Shown: positions 1 to 12,700 of the stretch, one piece after another
Position numbering within the stretch: position 1 is the stretch's first letter
How the letters are laid out: each line of letters opens with the position of its first letter
Assembly: GCF_949628265.1 (NCBI RefSeq)
Contig: NC_088788.1
Coordinates: 23,546,335-23,610,334 of the forward strand
Origin: Cloeon dipterum
Lineage: Eukaryota; Arthropoda; Insecta; Ephemeroptera; Baetidae
Reading direction: 5' to 3'
Length of the DNA: 64,000 nt
Notes under the pieces: model-generated
Database searches by the model: none
What the model was told of the DNA's origin: nothing
The model's input: the letters and a program-made list of their open reading frames with translations, nothing else
Translations under genes and position numbers: made by a program

Positions 1-3000
1 TCAACTTCCTCATACGTTCCTCCAAAAAATGGAAAAACGTTTCCTCCATGTAGTGCATCACGTCTGTAGGTTTGACACAGAACTTGTTTTTGTAGGCTGA
101 GCCTGGCAGAAACTTGAACATGATTTTGTACAAGTTCTTCCTATCATCTTTCTTGGCGTCAATTTTCTCCTGTACTTCTATTTTCTCCAGCACATCGGCC
201 AGTGTCACTTTGGTGAAGCGAATTTTGAATTTCTCTGCTTTCCTTTCCGAGATGTGGGGCAAGAAAGGAATATCCATGGCAGGAGTCTTCTGCTTTTTAG
301 AAGCCATCATGAGAAGCTCTCGAAGTCTGGGAATACCAAGGGTCACATTCATGTCACCTCGACCAGCAAAATGGAAAGTGTTCAGTGTCATCTGCGTTGA
401 AGGTTCACCAATTGACTACACACAAACGAGTGTTAAACTGAAAGTTAGAGTTTAAATTCCACGAATTTTACCTGCGCTGCTAAAATGCCAACAGGCTCTC
501 CAGGAGCAGCCTGAGAAGTCATACTTTTTTGAGCAATCAAGGTCATAAGCATTGCTACTTGATCCTCCTCCAACTGCTTTTTGTAAATGTGGCTTTGAAC
601 ACTGCTTTCCAGCTTTTCAGTGATGGCGCCAAAGTCTCGATTGAGGCTAAACTTTGAAGAAATGGGATCTGGACAGTTCCTATTGTGCTTTTGGAACCTT
701 GAAAACAACGGCGTTAAAAGTGGCTCTTGTCATAAAATAAAAAATGCAAACTTCCGCTTCTTCTTCTCGTCTAAATTTCTCCAAGCCTCCACAGCAGCAA
801 GGGCAGCGTTTGTTCTGCCATGACTTTCAACCAATTTAACTTCCTCTTCATTGTAAGTAATTTGCTGTGAGAATTTTAGGAATGGTGATGGCTTTGTGTA
901 GTCTGGGTGCTTGTTTTTCCATTTTTTCAGCTGTGAGACAAGAAAAATGGTTACTTTTTTAATCACCCTACAAGAAAATTTGGACAGTGCATTCCACACT
1001 GCTGAGGGACTGTCCTTGACTGAACAAAATTACTGACCACATTCTTGGCGTCACAAACTCGCTCAAAACCGTCTGCGTGTTTCAATTTATCAACAACTTC
1101 GCTTTCCAGAACTATGTTCGCATTGTCCAAAAGAACGTGCATTTGATCGGGATCCATGAATTGGGCCTTGCTCACGTCCATCCCATCTTCTCCATAGTAG
1201 AACTGGAAGAACATTAAGTATTCAGTTTTTGAAACAAGGTGAGGGGTAGGGTTCAGTATATCAACTTTGATATATCAATTTTGATATGATATTTTAAATA
1301 TCATATCAATATCATCGTTGATATTTTGAATATCAGAAAATATCAGCTGATATTTCGGAAAAATATCTGATATATCATGATATTTTGGTGTAAAATATCA
1401 ATATCATCGCACATATTTAGAATATCATATCAATATCAGATTTTTGATATCGTTTTTGGCGTGAGTACCGATCCCTAGTGAGGGGCTGACTTTACCTGAA
1501 TCACGCTTCCATCACTGTCTCGCACTGTCTGATCATAGCCAACGCTAAGACCTTCAAGATGCTTGATCAGACACCTTTGGAGGTAGCCACTACGACTTGT
1601 TTTGACTGCTGTATCAATCAAACCCTGTAGCACAAAATTCCATGAAAGATAAGTTGATTTCAAAATAATACCATCTGTGTACATACCTCTCGACCAGCCA
1701 TACAATGGAAGAAAAACTCTTGGGGTTGGATTCCAGTCATGAAGCGACCATCAATGAATCCTCCCGCTCTGGGGGAAGTGTCAAATGGAAGGAATGAGGG
1801 CAGAGACTTGCCAGAGATCATCAGAGGAGGTCTCTTGCCTTCCAATTCAATTTGTCCAAGTAGACAAGAAATTTGCATCGTGTTGACAGTTGATCCCTTT
1901 GCGCCGGACTGAACCATCAGCTGGAGATTGTTGCTGGGAAACTTGCAAATCAGCCCGGTTGGAAGGCATACTCTGGATTATATGAATTAGGAATACTTTT
2001 CTATGGTTATTTAAAAAATTACTTGTTGATCTCGTTGGTGTACTTGTCGAGCAGCTGTTTGTACTTCCTGTCTAAAACAGTCCTGTACTTGCTCTCATCA
2101 TTACTGAAAAGTGTTTTCATTTCACGTTGAAGCTGCTCTCTGGAGGTGTTTGGTGCTAACTCAAAGGCCTCAGCCACAACCTGATCTCCAATCTAAACCA
2201 CATACCATAATCAACGTAAGTAGAATAATATTATTTAGATCACACCATTCTCGACTCTGAAATCGAGCGGACTCTTTTTTTGTCCGCTTTCCTCTGAACC
2301 AAGATGTCTTCAACTCCTAAAGTAAAGCCATCCACCTGCAGGTAGTTAGTGAACAACTTTGACAGTGAACTCAGGAGGAGTGTTGAGTATTTTCCACCAT
2401 ACAGCTAAATAGGGTACAAAAGTTATGGTTAAACTCGCCAATTTGTAACATAATTAACAAACCTCATAAACACAATGAACAAGGCCAAACGGAGTAGCTC
2501 CATAGTGCTTCTTGTCCAGAACACCGCTCAAGAGCTCCCCATGCCGGATGATGACCTGAGCTTCGGACATATCATTTGGGTTTGTGAATGGAGTTCCACC
2601 GCAAATCCACTCTCGGGGAGGAAGTTTCTCCCACGCCTGAGGAAAATCACAGATAAATAAGGAAGTTTAATTTTAATTCTAACATACTTTTGCACCAATT
2701 TTGGCTGTGGATTCCAGACTAAGGGGTGGCTTGTCTTTAGGGAAGACATTGAGAAGAATGGTGGAAATAATTTGCTTGCCAGTCCATAAGACCTCAGGCT
2801 TTATCATTGCTGGTGGGAGGAGCTTGATTTTGCCAGGAACATTCACAAGTCCTTGGAAGACAAAGTTGTGGTATTCCTCTCTTGTAAAGAACCGCCCCCG
2901 GATTGAAATCCTTACCCCAGAAATGACGTGATCTTGGATCAAGCCGCTCAATGGTGTCCCATTCTTTGGCACCAAGTAATTATGGCACACGCTAACTGAA

Positions 3001-5859
3001 ACAGATATTGGAATAAAATAAGGGTCGAGAATCTCCCAAGAATCTCCCAAGAACTGGCACAAATTCGCCAAGGAGTGTTTTTTTATTGAATTACGCCAGC
3101 TTGAAAATTACAAGTGTTTATAGTGAATAATCCATTTTTGATCAAAGTTTGGACAGGCTATAATTAATGACAATGTTGAAGTACAAAATTCTACGAATTC
3201 AACACCATTAATGGACAGTTTCAAAATAATAAATGAATGGGATATTATTTGTTCTTATAAAAGTATGTAACATATATTATTAGTATAGGCCTTGTCCAGC
3301 GTGGTTATCTTTTGATTTGCTGATGTTTCAGCGACATGTTTGCTTTGTACATGTGCCTTTTTACTTTTTTTTTGTATTTGATATCAGTGAAATAAAGATT
3401 AAATTAAATTTTAAGAGCAAAAATTAGCAGTAGCTGAATATTACGTGCAAAGCGCCAAGATACATAGAATTGATTAGTTCCCAAACCTAGGATCATAAGC
3501 GCATGCACAAGGAATAATAATTCCTTACCCAAATTCAGTGCCTCGCTTCTGGCGACGTGATTCTGCGGAAAATGAGCGTTCATCTCATCCCCATCAAAAT
3601 CAGCATTGTAGGAACTGCAATTAGCATAGTGGAGGCGGATGGTCTTCTCTCGCTTTAAGATTCTCGCTCTATGCGCCATAATAGACGGTCTATGCAGAGT
3701 TGGCTGTCGGTTGAGAAGCATCACGTCTCCATTCTGAAGATGGCGATGGACTACTTTGGGACCAGTATAACCACTCTCTGATGGTGCAAGCAGCTTTTTG
3801 GACCAAGCTTCTCTTATTGACGGATCCCTCAAGTTGGTGATGGACCCGTTTTCACTTTCAATCAGCACAGCTCTGTGTAAACCAGTTTTAAAGGTTGCAT
3901 TTAAATCTAAGTAAGCAACTTTTTACCCTGGATGTACAAATGGGCCATTGAGAACTAGTTTCCTCAGCTCATCTACATTCCATGGAGTAACAGGCGTGGG
4001 AAAAGTGAGTTTCAAGGCAAAAGCCTCTGGGATGCCGATTTCGTCAACGCTTAGATTAGGGTCAGGAGTGATGACAGTTCTGGCAGCAAAGTTGACTCTC
4101 TTCCCCATCATGTGCATTCGGAACAAGCCTTCCTTTTTCTCAATGACCTGCAAATCTCGCCTTGTAGAACAATTTTAATTGTCCCATGCCCTCACTGACC
4201 TGCTTCACTCCAAAACACTTTTCCCCATCAGTTTGCTTGTTGATGTCCTTATCAAGAATGTGATCAACATCAGCCTGGAGCTCATCCAAAACAAATCCTA
4301 GTTTCTCTAATGGCGACTCACCTCTCAGCTTTTTTATCAATGCCTATTATTGCAGCAAAAATGAGTCAAAGAACAGATCAACTCTAAAATAATATTGCCT
4401 TTGCTTCTTCTGACAAGGTGCTATTTTCGCCCTCACTCATATATTTTTTCAGGTTTTGAATCACGATTACATTCTGCATCACCACCTTCAAAGTATATGA
4501 TTGAGGATGCTCCACCACTCCTCTAGCTGATTTGTTGATCTGGTACACATATGATTAAAAGTTTTAAGTCAAAAAAGTTATATACAAATATGACAAACCG
4601 GTCTGCAGTTTGGGGGAATGACAGGGATGGCTTCCAGAAAAAACAAATCTGTAGGATATGCCATGTCTGGCCTCTTCAGAGCTGGATACATCGTTTCCAG
4701 GAACTCCCGTTCATTTTCCCAGATCAACCTCATGTGATCGCTGTGATTGTCGTCAATAAGATTTACGTTTTGAAACACATTTCTGGAATATTACCGCAGC
4801 TCATCGGCCCTGATTGTAACGGTCTCATCTTTCTCTGGATCACGACCCCTACTGGTGTATGTGGCTTTAGATTTTGGCGACTTAGGCGCTAGCTTAGGCT
4901 TTTGAAGTCTGCGAAAAAATAAACCAATATTAGAATGATTGATGTTAAATCATTCAAGGCATCATTACTCTGCAAATTTGTCAGCAACCTCAACCTTGCT
5001 CTTAGGCAGTGTGAACTTGCATTTCTTTAGAGTGTACTTCTTGAGGGATTGCTTGCATTTGCTACAACTCTTACCGCTGAGGACTGCGCGGGTGCAAGAA
5101 TCAACAAACATGCGCCTAAGGGATTCATATGTCTGAGTCGGAGATGGTTTATCAGGCTTTCCCTCTTAAATGATTAAATTTTACAGTGAGTGTAATGTAA
5201 GATAAAAGAAAAAATATCAATTACCAATAGCCATCCTTTGCACAATACTCTCAAAGTGATCTTTGGCCCAAAGTGCAAGATCACTGTCAGATATTCCTTC
5301 AGGACGATTGCCAAGTTCTGTTTCCGCTGCGAGAGCAGCAGTGCTCAGGCCCATGTCCAGAAGTTTGATACGTGCAATGAAGAGTATTTTCACAAGGTCT
5401 GCAATTAGATTTACTTTGAGTTGCCTGCATCATGAGAATAAAATATGTTTAAAATACCTGGAATTCGACTTCTGTGGCAGTTGACGCATGAAATGTTGAG
5501 TACATTACTCAACTGCCTTCTGAAAAAAGGGTGAACAAGAGGCACTGGCAATTCAATATGCCCCATGTGGCCATTGCAACGGAATTGATTCAGTCCACAT
5601 GTTCCACACAATGACATCCTATCATGTGAGGGACCTAGATTTTTAATTTTGTTGAGCATGAGCTTAAAAATGGACTTTAAAAATTTATACCCATTAGGGT
5701 GTCGTAGAGGCCCCCTGGCAATGGTTCGCCCAGTTTGTTGAAAGACATTGAAGTGGTGATTTGGACAACACTAGCCTTCCGAATCTCATCACTGGACAGA
5801 ACTCCAAATGAAAATTGTTGAACCTTCTTTCGAATCGCATTTTTGTCAAGGCCCTTCAT
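1..5859 (-). CDS. POLR1A: RNA polymerase I largest subunit RPA1, 3' end cut by window edge
   Basis: Largest catalytic subunit of nucleolar RNA polymerase I, which transcribes pre-rRNA. The start is the ATG at 5857-5859, the first Met after an in-frame TGA. Exons read include 5691-5859, 5458-5634, 5225-5398, 1496-1624, 1038-1202, 752-930, 472-697 and 1-415; intermediate exons lie between about 1690 and 5165. The N-terminal zinc region has CGTC and CNGHMGH motifs (5458-5634). The Mg-binding motif [10 protein letters not shown] is at 3578-3607, preceded by [13 protein letters not shown]. The bridge-helix and trigger-loop region reads [10 protein letters not shown] then SIGEPSTQ and [14 protein letters not shown] across the 415/472 junction. 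Extensive collinearity with animal RPA1, rather than the Pol II or III subunits, fixes the family. Many introns are 54-59 bp; the 293-bp one at 1203-1495 holds a MITE. No lesion was seen. The final part of the jaw/cleft region and the stop codon lie left of the window. Confidence 0.95.
1239..1485. mobile_element. hAT-like MITE with 8-bp target site duplication
   Basis: A 231-bp element (1247-1477) is flanked by exact 8-bp copies of GTGAGGGG at 1239-1246 and 1478-1485. Its ends are short inverted repeats: TAGGGTTCAGTA on the left against TAGGGATCGGTA for the reverse complement of the right, 10 of 12 identical. The interior has no ORF and is packed with GATAT/ATATC words, so it can fold on itself. 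Eight-bp duplications and short TIRs ending in AGGG are known hallmarks of the hAT superfamily, so this is probably a non-autonomous hAT derivative. It lies in a POLR1A intron whose donor is only 9 bp beyond the right duplication. Confidence 0.85.
3001..3530. other. POLR1A intron with possible decayed repeat
   Basis: About 530 bp between the exon carrying [10 protein letters not shown] and the next exon, which begins near 2997. This is far longer than the 54-60 bp introns elsewhere in the gene. It is AT-rich. At about 3290-3415 it contains a stretch ending in a T-run and an AATAAAGATTAAATTAAATT tail, which resembles the 3' end of an old retroposon. No flanking duplication could be found, so the origin is a guess. 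Confidence 0.35.
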
Positions 5860-6706
5860 TCTATAAATTCAGCATTTAGACTCTGGAAAATAAAATGTAT
5901 TAATATGTATGTACATAGATAATACATTATTATGTAACAATATTTTGTTATTTTATCTTGCGTAATTAAAAATAATGTATACAAATACTAATCCAATATG
6001 TATTTGCATATACATACGCACATGGGCATAAATGATTTTAAAGCACTCTTGAAAAACTCCTATGTGATATGAATTTACCTCAAACATCAGCCTCACGATA
6101 TCCACACATGGGAAGAGTTCAACAATCATCATGCAGCCAATGAAAAGAGGCAAAAGATTTTGATGATTGATGATTTTTAAAGGTTTGCTTGGTATGTTTA
6201 CAAACAGAGGACGCCCTCAGCCACGGAAATCGGTTTCAGCAAGCGCTTTTTGGCTGTGCCTTTGCATTAACCGCTGTCAATTAATCTTAACCGGTTTAAC
6301 TGACTGTGGCCCTTCTTTCCTCTCCACTTTGCTCTCTGCAGACTCCATTGTTATCTTCAAAGAAGCTAATTTTTTAGATTAGTAATAATCATTTTAAATG
6401 ACAGCCCAGCTACATACAAGTTAAATAAATAATGCAACTTTTTTATCGGTTGCCAACCATAATACCGATTTTTATTATTTGTTGAGTCTTGTCATGGCTG
6501 CCTGAAGCTGATTATGAGGTGGCCGGCGGTTTGTTGTCAAGACTGAATCGTAATCGTGCTCGCTGTTATGTAGGGATCGGATCGTCAGCGTCTTTCGCGT
6601 CTCCATCAATTTCCATCCGGAGAATAAGAACGTCCATCTGTAGCGCTTGGGGCCAGGGACGCGTTGAACGCCACAATCCGTAGCGCGGCGGGCGCGGCCG
6701 CGTATA
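5860..6706. promoter_or_regulatory. Shared POLR1A/HELZ 5' region
   Basis: 847 bp separates the divergent start codons of POLR1A (minus) and HELZ (plus). The left part is AT-rich with short TA-type palindromes. The right part, from about 6500, becomes GC- and CpG-rich up to the HELZ start, as expected of 5' leader and promoter DNA. The POLR1A ATG is preceded by TTTATAG, which could be a splice acceptor ending a 5' UTR intron. No TATA box or other defined motif can be assigned. Short open frames here look fortuitous. Confidence 0.5.
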
Positions 6707-9700
6707 ATGAGCAAGAAGAAGGAAAGCGTAAGAGTGCTTCACATAGCTAATCCAAGGCCGCGGCATAACTCGCGACAACTTGCAGGTTGACGATGAGGAC
6801 AAGTGGCGTTGGCGTCCTCCGCCCAGAGGACTTGTCGCCGACGCTTACACGCTATGTGAAACGTGGAAGACGGAAGGGACGTGCCGCTACGGTGTCCAGT
6901 GCGTCGAAGCGCACGGCGAAGAGGAGCTGGAGGAATGGCGGCAGCGTTTCGAAGAAAGGAAAGCACGCTTGGCCACTGCCACCTACATCGAGAACCTCTT
7001 GGATAAATGGAATACCTCTGATGACAAATCGAGCGTCATTGCTGAAAAGATTCCAGCCGGGGTGTTATCCTTAACATGCGAAGATCTAGCCAACGTCGTG
7101 GCCGCCAGTAAGCATAGCAAGACCTCTTGGACCATATCGGCACAAACAACTGGAAAGACCAGATTGAGAGCAGTTGCCCTTCTTCAAGATAGTTGCAGAG
7201 AGCACTTTCGATTGGCAGAAGTTCAGGTAATCAGAATCACCGATACAACAACGTCACGTCATAAACCTTTACCATAACTGTACAATATACCAATTTCATT
7301 TTGATAAATAAACTTCCTGCTCACCTGCTTCCTTTCTCCTTTCAAAATGTCTAAAAGCAATGTTTGTGTCATTGATATGTTAGTTACTAAAGACCAAACG
7401 TACAATATTATATTAAACGAAATTAATAAATTGCTTCTAAATCTCCAAAGAAAATACATTTTGAAACTCATTCAACCACATTTCAGATTCGCTTGGGAAA
7501 TAATCCGGTAAATTTATTTCGACCTAACACCAATCAAGACTGGAAAGTTCCTGACTTAGCCTACAAGAACATGAAACCTGAGGGAAAAATCCACTACAAG
7601 ATAAAAGCAGTATTTTCCACCGATATATATGGCACATTTCGTCAATCAATTGTATTTGACTTTGGTTCCTTTCCTGTAACTGTTAAGCATGTGAGTGTAG
7701 AAGTGGTACCAGGACCTGGAAAATCTGAAGAAGGAGATTCAATTGAAGCCGATCCCGAAGAAGAGCAAGAGCGGCTGGCCGAGGTCAGGAGTTTGGTGGT
7801 TAGTTCAGCGGGCCGCTGGACTGATGGAGTTAATGCCACCGTCATTCCATTTTCATCTGACGCCTACAAGTGTCTGCCCCTGACCCAACAACCAAGACAT
7901 GCTCTCACGGAAATTGAACAAGAGCTGCTTGCAGCTTATCCTGTGCCCCAACCAAGCGAATTCCTTGTTTCTCACGCTGTCATGGATCGACAGGTCACAG
8001 CTTTAAATTTTACGGACAGAATGCATCAACTTCTTTTCATAGAGGAGCTTGCGAGGTATTGTATCTTTGACGAGAAAAGTAATTTTTTTAATGTGGTTTG
8101 CGCTCTAGGAACGATTTGGTTTCGCATTTCAATGTCGAGGTCAAGTTACTTTTGACTTCAAGCTATCTTCTGTCCACCTCATCAGCTCCAGGAAGTGGCG
8201 GTGGTGGGGGAGGAACAGCAAAGTATGCGCCGCCTGGTGAGCTCTACGCACAATTATCTCTCAGCAAAGACATTTCGGAAGATACCTGCTCTGGGAGGTT
8301 GATTCTCAATAACTGCACTTCAATCTACATCTCTGCTGCAGATGAAAAAGAAAGAGTATTGAATTATCATATAATAAACGTCACTTTTTTCATGAAGATC
8401 TTGATTTTCAGCTTAAAGATGTGAAACGAACTGTCTATGAGGCTGTTATTGAAGACAAAGGAAGAAGTATGGTTTACCTGCGTCTTCCTCTGGGTTTGGT
8501 GAAACACTTCAATCTCAAAGCGGACATGGATTTCCCTGCGGATGTTCAGTTCCAATTAAACCGAGTTCCTTTCTGTGAATGGCATCGAGCTGTTGATCAA
8601 ATGAAGTCGAATATTCGACTTATTTTTCCTGAAACTTTGAGGACTCCAAGCATTCCGTGGACACCGCAAAGGTGGAATATTAACCTAAGTCATTGTGTCA
8701 TACTTAACGTACATATATTGAATATGCAAATTTTTCAAACTAAAATGAAGGGTTTATATTTCAGTTCTCTGTCAGAAATTTGGCAACTTGCTCTAAAACA
8801 AAATTTTCAAAAATTGTTTATCGCAATCTGTTTATGATCAAATTTTTTGTCTTTTTAATTAAAGGACATTTCTGGAATAATTAAAATTTACCATCACGTG
8901 TATCATAAACTATTTAATACTTATAATTGACAATTAAATTTCTTACACCTTGCTGAGTATGAAAATGTTACTTTATGAAACATATGTAGATTTTCCAAAA
9001 TCATCCAATGGCATGATTTTGACTATTTTAAATTTGCAGGCAGTGGAATGACAATTTGGACTCGAGGCTTAACCCTAAGCAGAGAGAAGCAGTAGTTGCC
9101 ATCACGACGCCAGTTGAAACTCCGTTGCCTCCCATTCTTTTAATTGGCCCATTTGGCACTGGCAAGACATACACCCTGGCTCAAGCGATCAAACAAATCC
9201 TGATGCAGCCAAATACAAAAGTCTTAGTGTGCACACATTCCAACAGCGCTGCTGATCTGTACATCAAAGACTACCTTCATCCTTATGTGCTGGAAGGGCA
9301 TGAAGAAGCTCGGCCGTTGAGGATTTACTACACAAGACGATGGGTGACAACAGTGAACCAAATAGTGCAAAAGGTGAACTAAGACTTACTGGCATTGGTA
9401 CGTGGTTGACTGATTAGGATATATATTGCAGTACTGCTTGATTGACGTGTCAGAGACAGAGAGAACGTTCAGGAGCCCATCTGTTGAAGACATTGATAGG
9501 CATAGGGTTATTGTTGTAACATTGAGCATTTCAATGCATTTGTCGAGCATTGGTCTGAAGAAGGGACACTTCACACACATTCTGTTGGATGAAGCAGCTC
9601 AGGCAATGGAGTGTGAGGCCATCATGCCCCTAGCAATCGCTGATGAAAAAACCAGGATTGTGCTTGCTGGAGACCACATGCAGGTAAAACTCTAAATGCA

Positions 9701-12700
9701 GTTGTTATTAGTTGAAATTAACTTTTATTTAAATTTAGTTAAGTCCTGAAGTTCATTCGCCTTTCGCAAGAGAAAAAGGATTGCATTATTCATTATTGGA
9801 GCGACTATATGACCATTACCCTCCAAACTTCCCTTGCAAGATCCTGCTGTGTGAAAACTACAGAGCTCACGAAGCTATTATAAATTTCACATCAGAGCTC
9901 TTCTATGACCAGAAGCTAATTAGTGGTGGCCATCAGCCTCGGCATGAGAAGCATTACCCTCTGACGTTTTACACAACAAGAGGAGAGGATGTCCAGGATC
10001 AGAACAGCACAGCATACTTTAACAATGCAGAGGTAATGAGTTGAATTCTGCGGGAAATTTAAACAATTACACTGTGGTCTCTGTCTAGGTTTATGAAATT
10101 GTGGAACGAGTGGCAGAGCTGCGAAAAAAGTGGCCCAAAGAGTGGGGTCGCTTAGATGAGCACAGCATTGGAGTGATGACTCCCTACGCTGATCAAGTAT
10201 TCCGAATTAGAGCTGAACTCCGCAAGAGGCGAATGGGAGGGACATCAGTAGAAAGAGTTCTGAATGTTCAAGGTAAACAAAGATCTTTAAACTATGCAAA
10301 TGCACTCACATTGTCATTAATTTAGGAAAGCAATTCCGGGCTGTATTTTTGAGCACGGTGCGAACGAGAAACACATGTAAAACTGGTACAAAAGAAGCTT
10401 CTGCTGAAGATGTGGATTATGGGTTTCTTTCAAACTCGAAACTCTTGAACACTGCTATCACCCGAGCTCAGAGCTTGGTTGCCGTAATTGGCGACCCAGT
10501 GGCACTATGTTCCATCGGCCGTTGCAGGTTAGAATGTTAATATTTTGAATAGATTTGGTTTATGAACACAAACGAACTCTTTCAACACTAACAAAATTGT
10601 GCTAAACATTTCAGTACTTAAAATTTCTGACTATAAAAATTTTATATTCTTTAAATGGCTTTATACCATGTAACTCTTAATCGGGATAGAAAGTTAGGTT
10701 TAAATTTAAAGAGAAAATAACCAGCATGTTTTCGCAACTTTCAACAACTTTTTGGCTTCTCAATCCATCAGCAGCAATTTAATTTGCAAATCAAAATCCA
10801 TGCCGCAGTGTTTTCTCTAGTGGATTTCCAGAATATTTAATAACCAGTCATTTAAAGCAATGACTGCTCTCTATTGTGAAAGTAAAAATATAAAAGAGTA
10901 AAGATAAATTTCCTTTTTACAAATTTTCGCACGCTTAAAATTCCATTCATTATTTGAAGATATTTCAATGGGAGAAATCATATGACAATGCTGAATGAAG
11001 AATATTTATTAATGATCTCTTAGGTGCCTATGGTTGATTCATATCAGCATATAAGTACTAGCTTGCTTTTCAACAACCAGCATAACAAGATGAATTGAAA
11101 GTAAATGAATTTTCCAGGAAAGTGTGGGAGCGATTCATCAACATCTGCCACCAGAACCGGAGCTTGCATGGCATCACTTGGGCTAATCTGCGTGCGCAGC
11201 TGGATGGAGTAGAAATGAGATGCACTTACACCCTGAATCCTCTTGCGCCCGAGTTTGTGCCGAGACAGATGCAGTCGGAAGCTGCTGCCAGCAAACCAAT
11301 GCCTAATGTATTTACCGGAGCCAACTTGAACTACAATCAAATGCCCATGACAACCCCGTCGAATTTGTCCTATGCCCAAATGTTCTACATGAATCCACAG
11401 ATGTTCATGTCGCCTCAGATGATGTACCCGCCGACTCCGTGGAAGCCCCGAGTGAATCCGCCTCCGCCGCAAAGAGCGCCAATCATCAGACAACCTGCTC
11501 CACCAAACTTCTTCCCTCCACCGTACCCAGGCCAACCGCCCAGGATGCCTCCTCAGATGCCTGGAATGAGACCCCAGCCGATGCACCCTCCTATGGCTCA
11601 ACCCCATGCTGCCCCACAGCCACCGCCACCACCTAGAGTACCAGTCCAGCAGAGGATCATGCCACCAGAGAGGGTTGGGGGTGCAAACCCTGAGACTGAC
11701 CAGCTCAAGCAGATCCAGTTCCTGAGCAACGTGCATTTCCCACCTGAGAGGCATCCCTCGCCAGCCAGTAGTGCGAACAGCTGGGAGACAAACTCAATGG
11801 TAAATTCATTGCCGTTTGACTGAATTGAAATAGGTTATATTGATATTATATGATTGTAAAATAACAAGCATTAAAATATTTTTCTAAATACTTTCGATTT
11901 TTTTTTCATTGTGCAGATGTCTGAGAAAATCATTCCAAGACGCATGTACCCGGCTGTACAACAGCAACCCATCAGACCAATGCCCCATCATCCAGGTAAA
12001 TAGCCTTTTCAACTGATAAAAAGTATAGGATATATTCTCCTCGAACTTCATTGTGAAAAAGTGAGCTTTCTGACTCACTAATTGCTAGTTTGCACCTTTC
12101 CAGTATGACAAGCATGCATGAAGTAAGCTAATAGGACAAAATATATCTAGCGTGCTCAATAAAAGACCATAGTACGGGGGCAGAAATTTGTTGATCATTT
12201 TCTGGACGCTGAACAAGGCTTCTCCAACTAAGGCTCCTGAGCCCACATTATTTCATACATTTGTGGGACTCGAGTTCGCTACGAATAAAATCAAATAAAC
12301 CAGTGCAATTTCCTGTAACTGACGCTCCTTTGTTGCTTTCATAGGTTAGGTCTAAAAATTTCAAATTTTTTTATTTAAGGTGTTGCACCGCCGCCTCCTG
12401 TCAGTACTCCTCAAAGAGTGTCGCAAATGCAAGCTCTCCTTCCTCCCAACTATACCCTTGAAATGATGTTAGTCGACACAACGGCACAATATGAATGGCA
12501 TAGACATCTGATTGAAACATGCGGGCCTGAAATTGGCGCCAAGTAAATATTCTCAATCCTGTATGATATCGCAATAACCCAGCTGTAATCCTAGGTTCGT
12601 TGAAATGATTGTGTCTGCAAACAACAAGAAGAAAGTTTTGCCTGAGGTCAAGACCAGCATACCACAGCTGCAACCCATGGTGCAGCAGATGCCGCCGCAA

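Noticed and set aside
698-751. Apparent in-frame TGA in POLR1A between KKRKF and [10 protein letters not shown]
   Set aside because: It falls inside a 54-bp intron (weak donor GTTTGC, acceptor TTTTCAAG); removing it restores the conserved reading.
11044-11754. 236-codon minus-strand frame
   Set aside because: It is the antisense shadow of the Pro/Met-rich HELZ exon, with no independent homology.
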